The notes under the pieces are model-generated. The model was not told where the DNA came from. It did not search any database and was given only the letters and a program-made list of their open reading frames with translations. From JBHIER01 sp046760705 [NCBI: bacterium] (GTDB lineage: Bacteria > JBHIER01 > G020348925), in NCBI GenBank assembly GCA_046760705.1, contig JBHIER010000056.1, positions 1 through 11,656 on the forward strand: 11,656 nt of DNA. Direction: 5' to 3'. A program made the translations under genes and the position numbers. Shown in pieces: positions 7,042 to 11,656 of the stretch. Positions within the stretch are counted from its first letter, which is position 1, and each line of letters opens with the position of its first letter.

Positions 7042-7242
7042 ATGTTCGGTGGTGCAATTGGACCAGGTGAGCTCTTGATCGTCCTGCTGGTGATCCTTCT
7101 CCTCTTCGGGGCGAAACGGTTGCCAGAACTGGCTCGGGGCCTGGGTAAAGGAATCCGGGAGTTCCGAAGGGCGACTAGTGGCATCGAGGACGAAATCAAA
7201 CTGGAGGAGAAGACGGAGGAGAAGAACGAAAAGGCCGGATAA
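7042..7242 (+). CDS. tatA: Sec-independent protein translocase TatA/TatE family
   Basis: TatA forms the protein-conducting assembly of the twin-arginine pathway, which exports folded, often cofactor-bearing proteins. The 66-residue product has the whole family layout: a short N-terminus, a membrane helix (about 8-21, [14 protein letters not shown] with the polar residue E10), the FG hinge (22-23), an amphipathic helix [19 protein letters not shown] (25-43) and a charged Glu/Lys tail. The frame opens upstream to an ATG at 7015, but a near-perfect Shine-Dalgarno, AAAGGAGGT (7026-7034), lies 7 nt before the ATG at 7042 and TatA proteins begin with MFGG-type sequences, so 7042 is used. No tatB or tatC is in the window. 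It is the last gene of the packed run. Confidence 0.95.
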   Translation: MFGGAIGPGELLIVLLVILLLFGAKRLPELARGLGKGIREFRRATSGIEDEIKLEEKTEEKNEKAG

Positions 7243-7400
7243 TCTCCGACTGAAGACCATCGGACCAAGCAGGATGGATCGCTTTGTGCTCTGGTTCGCA
7301 ACTACGGTGACGTGTTTTAACGTGGGTCCCAAAATGCGTTCATAAAGAAAACCCGATCGTTCAATCTCATTGGAAGCGCTGAACAGCTAAGGCTCCTGTC

Positions 7401-7455
7401 TGTCATTGCGACTCCGAATCCTGACCTGTCGTCAGGATTCGGGGGAATCAATCTC
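7401..7455. repeat. REP-like inverted-repeat element
   Basis: A perfect 12-bp inverted repeat, CCGAATCCTGAC (7414-7425) and GTCAGGATTCGG (7431-7442), flanks the 5-nt loop CTGTC. Outside it lie TGTCATTGCGA on the left and AATCAATCTC on the right, with ATTG/CAAT pairing (7405-7408 with 7449-7452). This head and tail resemble the dispersed CATTGCGA...CAATCTC intergenic element found in many bacterial genomes, as remembered. There is no T-run after the stem, so it is not a simple terminator. Confidence 0.65.
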
Positions 7456-7620
7456 CAGCGGGTTAGTCTTCTTCATGTGGCAAGATCTTAAAACCTGTTC
7501 CTGACGTGCTCAGCAATCTGTGTCAATTTTTGCACTGAAACCAGACTATGCTGCTTTGAAATCTGAAACAGCCCAAAGCAGAATTGCTCCAGGCAAGAAC
7601 TTTTCGGTTTTGAGCATTGG

Positions 7621-7641
7621 GATTTTGGATTTTGGATTTTT
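7621..7641. repeat. 7-bp tandem repeat
   Basis: Three head-to-tail copies of GATTTTG, the last ending in T (GATTTTT), lie in the tatA-gatA gap. Such TTTGGATTTTGG runs are common slippage products in intergenic DNA. Confidence 0.8.
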
Positions 7642-7702
7642 TATCCGACACGGCAGACAGCCGGACACGCACAGGCAGGTCGGTTTGAGGCGAAGCTTCG
7701 TT

Positions 7703-7715
7703 AGGAGGTTCTTTG
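7703..7715 (+). promoter_or_regulatory. gatA ribosome binding site and TTG start
   Basis: AGGAGG at 7703-7708 precedes the TTG at 7713 by 4 nt. No ATG or GTG lies in the gatA frame near the expected N-terminus, and the residues after the TTG ([19 protein letters not shown]) align with the usual GatA beginning, so this decides the start. Confidence 0.7.
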
Positions 7716-9140
7716 GGCGTATCGGGTCTCTCTGCATCATCCCTCAAACAGAAGCTCCTCTCCGGTGAGGTAACAGCGCAGGAGATTGTCGCCGCTACCT
7801 ATAGGCGCATAGCAGAGACGGACGGGGAGATCAACGCCTTCATCACGCTCACCGAGGAGCGTGCCACCCGCCAGGCGCAACGGGTGGACGAACGCCTCAG
7901 GAGAGGCGAACCTGTCGGCTCGTTGGCGGGTATCCCTGTGGCCGTCAAAGACAATATGTGTATGGAAGGGGTTTTGACCACGTGCGGCTCGAGGATCCTT
8001 TCCAACTTCGTGGCCCCCTACGATGCCACTGTTGTCAGAAGGCTGATAGAGGCGGACGCCGTCATCATCGGCAAAACGAACATGGATGAGTTCGCCATGG
8101 GCTCCTCCAATGAGAACTCCTACTTCGGGCCGGTTAAAAATCCTCACGACCACGAGCGAATTCCGGGGGGATCGAGCGGTGGCTCGGCCGCAGCCGTGGC
8201 CTCGGGTCAGGCCATTCTGGCTCTTGGCTCCGACACCGGTGGCTCCGTCCGGCAGCCTGCGGCCCTGTGCGGTGTGGTGGGCCTGAAACCCACATACGGC
8301 CGGGTCTCCCGGTACGGGCTGGTGGCCTACGCCTCGTCGTTGGATCAGATCGGCCCCATAGCTAAGACCGTCGAGGACTGCGCTATGGTGTTGCGTGTGA
8401 TCGCCGGCCATGATCCCCGCGATTCCACGTCTGTCAAGGCCGAGGTTCCCTCCTACTCTGAGGCATTGGGCGGCCGTCTCAAAGGTATACGGATCGGGCT
8501 GCCGGAGGAGTACTTCGCCGAAGGTCTTGACCCTGAGGTGGAGTCGGCCATACGGGATGCCGTGGAGCCGTTAACGGACTCTGGTGTATCCATCGAGTCG
8601 GTCTCTCTCCCCCACACCGACTATGCCGTGGCCGCCTATTACATCCTTGCGACGGCCGAAGCCTCATCGAACTTGGCCCGTTACGACGGGGTCCGCTACG
8701 GATACCGCTCTCCGGGGGACCGAGGGCTCATCGATCTGTATATCCGCTCGCGGAGTGAAGGGTTCGGCCAGGAGGTACAACGGCGCATCATGCTGGGCAC
8801 CTACGCTTTGAGTGCCGGATACTACGATGCCTACTACTTGAAGGCCCAAAAAGTGCGTACCTTGATCAAGGAGGACTTCGACCGCGCCTTTCTGACGTAC
8901 GACGTACTCATCACCCCCACATCACCCACCCCGGCCTTCAAATTTGGTGAGAAACTGGACGACCCGCTGACTATGTACCTCTCTGACATCTATACCATCT
9001 CTGCAAATTTGGCCGGCCTGCCGGCGGTCTCCATACCGTGCGGAAAGACGCAATCCGGCCTTCCCATCGGGCTTCAGATCACCGGCAAACCCTTCGACGA
9101 GGCCACAGTTCTGAAGATAGCCGCGGCTATTGAACGATGA
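7713..9140 (+). CDS. gatA: Asp-tRNA(Asn)/Glu-tRNA(Gln) amidotransferase subunit A
   Basis: GatA hydrolyses glutamine and feeds ammonia to GatB, which amidates mischarged Glu-tRNA(Gln) or Asp-tRNA(Asn). The 475-residue protein has the full amidase signature fold. The Ser-cisSer-Lys triad is visible as K79 (IPVAVKDN), S154 ([10 protein letters not shown]) and S178 ([12 protein letters not shown]), the same numbering as in well-studied GatA proteins. The C-terminal [16 protein letters not shown] and [14 protein letters not shown] blocks are also present. The start is a TTG with AGGAGG 4 nt upstream. GatA normally sits in gatCAB, but the 470 nt upstream contain no gatC, and gatB is 194 nt downstream rather than adjacent. 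GatC, needed to stabilise the complex, must be encoded elsewhere if the enzyme works in the usual way. Confidence 0.97.
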   Translation: MGVSGLSASSLKQKLLSGEVTAQEIVAATYRRIAETDGEINAFITLTEERATRQAQRVDERLRRGEPVGSLAGIPVAVKDNMCMEGVLTTCGSRILSNFVAPYDATVVRRLIEADAVIIGKTNMDEFAMGSSNENSYFGPVKNPHDHERIPGGSSGGSAAAVASGQAILALGSDTGGSVRQPAALCGVVGLKPTYGRVSRYGLVAYASSLDQIGPIAKTVEDCAMVLRVIAGHDPRDSTSVKAEVPSYSEALGGRLKGIRIGLPEEYFAEGLDPEVESAIRDAVEPLTDSGVSIESVSLPHTDYAVAAYYILATAEASSNLARYDGVRYGYRSPGDRGLIDLYIRSRSEGFGQEVQRRIMLGTYALSAGYYDAYYLKAQKVRTLIKEDFDRAFLTYDVLITPTSPTPAFKFGEKLDDPLTMYLSDIYTISANLAGLPAVSIPCGKTQSGLPIGLQITGKPFDEATVLKIAAAIER

Positions 9141-9216
9141 GAGTTAAACAAATGTCTTGTGTCGTGCGTTTTGAGTTATGCGTTAATATGGTTTTAATGT
9201 TTGTGTCATTTTGTTC

Positions 9217-9288
9217 ACCCTGTGAGATAGGAATTGCACTTTACCCTGTGGGATAATTTCATATCCAACAGGGTTTATCTCACGGGGT
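9217..9288. repeat. Four-copy nested palindromic repeat between gatA and gatB
   Basis: Two direct copies of a 13-mer are followed by two inverted copies: ACCCTGTGAGATA (A, 9217-9229), ACCCTGTGGGATA (B, 9243-9255), TATCCAACAGGGT (C, 9262-9274) and TATCTCACGGGGT (D, 9276-9288). A matches the complement of D with one mismatch, and B that of C with one mismatch, giving a hairpin B/C with a 6-nt loop nested in a stem A/D. Alternatively TTTACCCTGTGGGATAA (9240-9256) pairs with TTATCTCACGGGGTAAA (9275-9291) through 17 positions with two G-T wobbles. It looks like a small mobile or REP/MITE-type element; no protein is encoded. Confidence 0.85.
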
Positions 9289-9334
9289 AAATTTTGTGGC
9301 TATCTACTCTCAATTCGAAAAAGACCACTGAAAC

Positions 9335-10786
9335 ATGGAATACGAAGTCGTCATCGGGCTTGAGGTCCACGCCCAACTGTTGACTGAATCGAAGATCTTC
9401 TGCGGCTGCCCCACTATGTTCGGAAGCGAGCCCAACACTCAGGTCTGCCCGGTCTGTCTCGGCCTGCCAGGCGTCATCCCGGTCCTGAACAGGAAGGCAG
9501 TGGAGTTGGCTCTCCGCCTGGCTCTTGCCACCGAGGGCACTATTGCCCGAGCCTGCCGTTTTGCCCGAAAGAACTACTTCTACCCCGATCTACCCAAAGG
9601 GTACCAGATCTCCCAGTACGAGGAGCCGCTCTCCTGCGAGGGCCACATCAACATCGATATTGACGGTGTGACGAAGCGGATCGGGCTGACCCGCATCCAT
9701 CTGGAGGAGGATGCTGGAAAGTCGATCCATCCTGAAGGCGCGGGGGAGGAGACCAGAGTGGACGTCAACCGCTGCGGTGTGCCCCTGGTGGAGATAGTCA
9801 CCAAGCCCGATCTGCGCTCGCCCAACGAGGCCGCTCTCTTCTTGACCAAGCTCCGCCAGTTGGTCCAATATCTGGACATCTGCGACGGCAACATGGAGCA
9901 GGGTAGCCTCCGCTGCGATGCCAACATCTCGGTCCGTCCCCTCGGGTCAGACGGACTCGGCGTCAAGGCCGAGATGAAGAACATGAACTCCATCAAGGGG
10001 GTTCAGCGGGCCTTGGAGTTCGAGGCCGAGCGGCAGATCCGAGTGCTGAAGAAGGGCGGCCGGATCGTTCAGGAGACGATGCTCTGGGATGAGACCAGGG
10101 GCGTCGCTGTGCCCATGCGCTCCAAAGAGGAGGAGCATGACTACCGCTACTTTCCTGAGCCCGACCTGGTGGCTCTTGAGATCTCAGATGCATGGATCGA
10201 TGAGATCAGACGAGGTTTGCCTGAACTCCCGGAGAGACGAAAGGAACGATTCGTTAACCGATACGGTATCCCTGAATATGACGCGGAGGTCCTGACTGCC
10301 ACGAAGGACTTGGCCAACTACTACGAAGCCTGTGTCGGGCTGTACAACGATCCGAAGGTTGTGAGCAACTGGGTCATGGGCGCCGTCCTACGAGCTTTGA
10401 AGGAGCGAAACATCGACATCGCCGATTTCTGGATCAGGCCCAAAGATTTGGCCGACATGCTCAACCTCGTGGCCGACGGGACCATCAGCGGCAAGATGGC
10501 CAAAGCCGTCTTCAGAGAGATGGTTCAGACACGAAAGGGTCCTGATGAAATCGTCAGAGAGAAGGGGCTGGTACAGATCACCGATCCCAGCGCCATCGAG
10601 CGCATCATCGATGATGTCCTGCAAGCCAACAAGGAGGCCGTCCGGCGATACCAAGCCGGCAAGAGGCAGCTCTTCGGCTACTTCGTCGGCCAGATCATGA
10701 AAGCCACCGAGGGCAAGGCCAACCCAAAGATGGTGAACGAGATTTTGAGGAAGAAATTGGAAAAGAGCGATTCACATCTTCTCTGA
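9335..10786 (+). CDS. gatB: Asp-tRNA(Asn)/Glu-tRNA(Gln) amidotransferase subunit B
   Basis: GatB binds the mischarged tRNA, phosphorylates its Glu or Asp side chain with ATP and transfers ammonia from GatA. The 483-residue product is full length. It opens with YEVVIGLEVHAQL, has the four zinc-binding cysteines C23, C25, C38 and C41 (FCGCP and VCPVC), and keeps the family blocks RKNYFYPDLPKGYQISQYEEP, IHLEEDAGK and GVPLVEIVTKPD. The region EMKNMNSIKGVQRALEFE and the DYRYFPEPDL segment follow, then the helical C-terminal tRNA-binding domain from about residue 330 with GKMAKAVF and a VGQIMKATEGKANP tail. No clear Shine-Dalgarno precedes the ATG, unlike most genes here, and the upstream gap holds a palindromic repeat, so independent expression or weak coupling to gatA is possible. 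Confidence 0.97.
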   Translation: MEYEVVIGLEVHAQLLTESKIFCGCPTMFGSEPNTQVCPVCLGLPGVIPVLNRKAVELALRLALATEGTIARACRFARKNYFYPDLPKGYQISQYEEPLSCEGHINIDIDGVTKRIGLTRIHLEEDAGKSIHPEGAGEETRVDVNRCGVPLVEIVTKPDLRSPNEAALFLTKLRQLVQYLDICDGNMEQGSLRCDANISVRPLGSDGLGVKAEMKNMNSIKGVQRALEFEAERQIRVLKKGGRIVQETMLWDETRGVAVPMRSKEEEHDYRYFPEPDLVALEISDAWIDEIRRGLPELPERRKERFVNRYGIPEYDAEVLTATKDLANYYEACVGLYNDPKVVSNWVMGAVLRALKERNIDIADFWIRPKDLADMLNLVADGTISGKMAKAVFREMVQTRKGPDEIVREKGLVQITDPSAIERIIDDVLQANKEAVRRYQAGKRQLFGYFVGQIMKATEGKANPKMVNEILRKKLEKSDSHLL

Positions 10787-10814
10787 AAAAAGCTTTGGAT
10801 TGCATTAAAAAAGG

Positions 10815-10820
10815 TATTAT
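10815..10820 (+). promoter_or_regulatory. Possible -10 box for the methyltransferase gene
   Basis: TATTAT lies 37 nt before the methyltransferase ATG in an A-rich gap after gatB. Only weak -35 candidates are present upstream (TTTGGA at 10794-10799, spacer 15), so this is a tentative sigma-70-type promoter. Confidence 0.25.
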
Positions 10821-10837
10821 CTTTTCAAAAAAGGAGC

Positions 10838-10852
10838 TTTCACAAGGTGAAA
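10838..10852 (+). promoter_or_regulatory. Small hairpin around the methyltransferase ribosome binding site
   Basis: TTTCAC (10838-10843) and GTGAAA (10847-10852) form a perfect 6-bp inverted repeat with a 3-nt loop AAG. It contains the AAGGTGA Shine-Dalgarno (10845-10851 region) 5 to 6 nt before the ATG at 10857. It could mask the ribosome binding site or be an operator half-site pair; the role is unproven. Confidence 0.35.
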
Positions 10853-10856
10853 AAAA

Positions 10857-11656
10857 ATGGCAAGGAACGCTCAAACAGAATTGTTCGAGGATAAGGAGGT
10901 TCGGAAGAAGCCGAGCATTCGCACTCTTGTTCGCTTTCGCTCAGATCAACTGAAAGGATACAATCCGGACGACAGGGAGCGCTTGAATATTGAGCGAAAA
11001 TATAGCCATCTCATCAGGGAAGATCTCGAGCTTGGGAACCTTGTCTCCTATATTGGGAATAGAGAGGTTCCGCTTCTTCGCCTGTATCGTTACAAGGAGG
11101 CCTTCGCCTTCAAGTTCGTTCGTCACTTCATAAACCGATTTGGACTCACTTCCAAGGACTATGTTTTTGATCCTTTTGCCGGAATGGGAACGACACTCTT
11201 CACCTCTTATCTTTTTGGCATCCCTTCCATTGGAATAGATAAACTACCAATTGCGACTTTCATTGCTTCGACCATTCCGCGCCTGCTCTTTCTCGAAAAT
11301 GGCAAGTTGCGAGATACCTATGAAATGCTCAAGCAGCGGGTCGGTAGAGCTGATCCTGCTCCCGTGGCAATGGATGTCCGCATTATGAAGTTGGCCTTTG
11401 ACCAAGATGTTCTAATGCGTCTCAGAAGATGGAAAGCTGTTATTGATGAACTTGGTCCATCATTAAGAGACATCTTTCTACTGCTGTTCTTTTCCATATT
11501 AGAAGACACAAGTTATGCATCAAAAGATGGACAATTCTTGCGCCTCAAAAAAGAGAAGAATCCTATGGATCCTGATGAAGCCTTGCTAAAAAAGGTCAGA
11601 GAAGCTGAACAGGATCTTGAGCGTATCAGATGGTTTTTCCCAAGCTGGAATGGCTC
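10857..11656 (+). CDS. DNA methyltransferase, N4/N6 amino type (3' partial)
   Basis: The frame from the ATG at 10857 is open for 266 codons to the window edge. It reads MARNAQTELFEDKEVRKK..., and at 105-113 has DPFAGMGTT, the FxGxG S-adenosylmethionine-binding motif of amino-DNA methyltransferases, followed by GIDKLP (126-131) with D128 suited to ribose binding. The catalytic (D/S)PPY motif is not in the visible part; in this order it should lie further downstream, beyond the edge. A segment EDTSYASKDGQFLRLK (215-230) is the kind of recognition-linked region seen between the two motifs. Ribosome binding site AAGGTGA is close upstream. The DNA is visibly richer in A+T (TTA, ATA, AAA codons) than gatB, suggesting acquisition by transfer. 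Whether it is an orphan methylase or part of a restriction-modification system depends on what follows. Confidence 0.82.
   Translation, partial: MARNAQTELFEDKEVRKKPSIRTLVRFRSDQLKGYNPDDRERLNIERKYSHLIREDLELGNLVSYIGNREVPLLRLYRYKEAFAFKFVRHFINRFGLTSKDYVFDPFAGMGTTLFTSYLFGIPSIGIDKLPIATFIASTIPRLLFLENGKLRDTYEMLKQRVGRADPAPVAMDVRIMKLAFDQDVLMRLRRWKAVIDELGPSLRDIFLLLFFSILEDTSYASKDGQFLRLKKEKNPMDPDEALLKKVREAEQDLERIRWFFPSWNG

Larger units (their letters stand above)
7243..7712. other. 470-nt intergenic region with repeat debris
   Basis: No credible gene is seen on either strand. The longest frame, 7520-7768 on the + strand, is low-complexity and runs into gatA. The region holds an inverted-repeat element at 7401-7455, a triple 7-mer at 7621-7641, a pair of related CCGACACGGCAGACAG and CCGGACACGCACAGGCAG segments at about 7645-7678, and the perfect palindrome CGAAGCTTCG at 7691-7700. 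No tRNA, convincing intrinsic terminator or gatC gene was found. A promoter for gatA presumably lies here but none stands out. Confidence 0.6.

Noticed and set aside
7414-7442. Perfect 12-bp stem as an intrinsic terminator for tatA
   Set aside because: No T-run follows on either strand, and it lies about 170 nt past the tatA stop; a repeat element explains it better.
7520-7768. Possible small gene or gatC before gatA
   Set aside because: The 82-residue frame includes the 7-mer repeat and palindrome debris, overlaps the gatA start and lacks any GatC feature.
7737-8411. Minus-strand open frame over the 5' part of gatA
   Set aside because: Shadow of the amidase-signature coding region; no ribosome binding site or domain.
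9217-9288. CRISPR array
   Set aside because: The four 13-mers are too short, are in both orientations and have unequal spacing; this is a palindromic element.

Overview
The window is bacterial chromosomal DNA with every recognisable gene on the + strand. Gene content (energy-coupling factor transport, tRNA modification, purine and phospholipid synthesis, envelope protease, Tat export, indirect tRNA amidation) is housekeeping. The CDP-alcohol phosphatidyltransferase plus short-type phosphatidylserine decarboxylase pair, the DUF4321-tatA pair and GatAB fit a Gram-negative anaerobe of the Desulfobacterota type or a related uncultured lineage; this taxonomic guess is inference. The ecfT-truA neighbourhood is better known from Firmicutes.

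Region 1 (2-7242) is a tightly packed one-directional run: ecfT (5' end cut off), truA, a TalC-type transaldolase, an HtrA/DegP-like protease, purB, a PurC-family protein, psd, pssA, a DUF4321 membrane protein and tatA. Gaps are 71 nt or less and psd/pssA overlap by 4 nt, so one or a few operons are likely. purB and the purC-like gene suggest purine synthesis, but the PurC-like protein has lost many residues conserved in its family. psd and pssA carry out consecutive steps to phosphatidylethanolamine.

Region 2 (7243-7712) has no credible gene. It holds an inverted-repeat element of REP type, a 7-bp tandem repeat and short palindromes, ending in the ribosome binding site and TTG start of gatA.

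Region 3 (7713-10786) holds gatA and gatB, the catalytic and kinase/tRNA-binding subunits of the tRNA amidotransferase. No gatC lies beside them, and the two genes are split by about 190 nt that carry four copies of a 13-mer arranged as a nested palindrome.

Region 4 (10787-11656) starts a visibly more A+T-rich stretch with the 5' part of a DNA methyltransferase gene that runs off the window, probably an acquired restriction-modification or orphan methylase locus.

The most interesting items are: (a) a perfect 16-bp palindrome between a distant Shine-Dalgarno and the truA GTG start, which could fold to bring the two together; (b) the PurC-like protein with a remodelled active site; (c) the nested four-copy repeat between gatA and gatB; and (d) the methyltransferase at the right edge.
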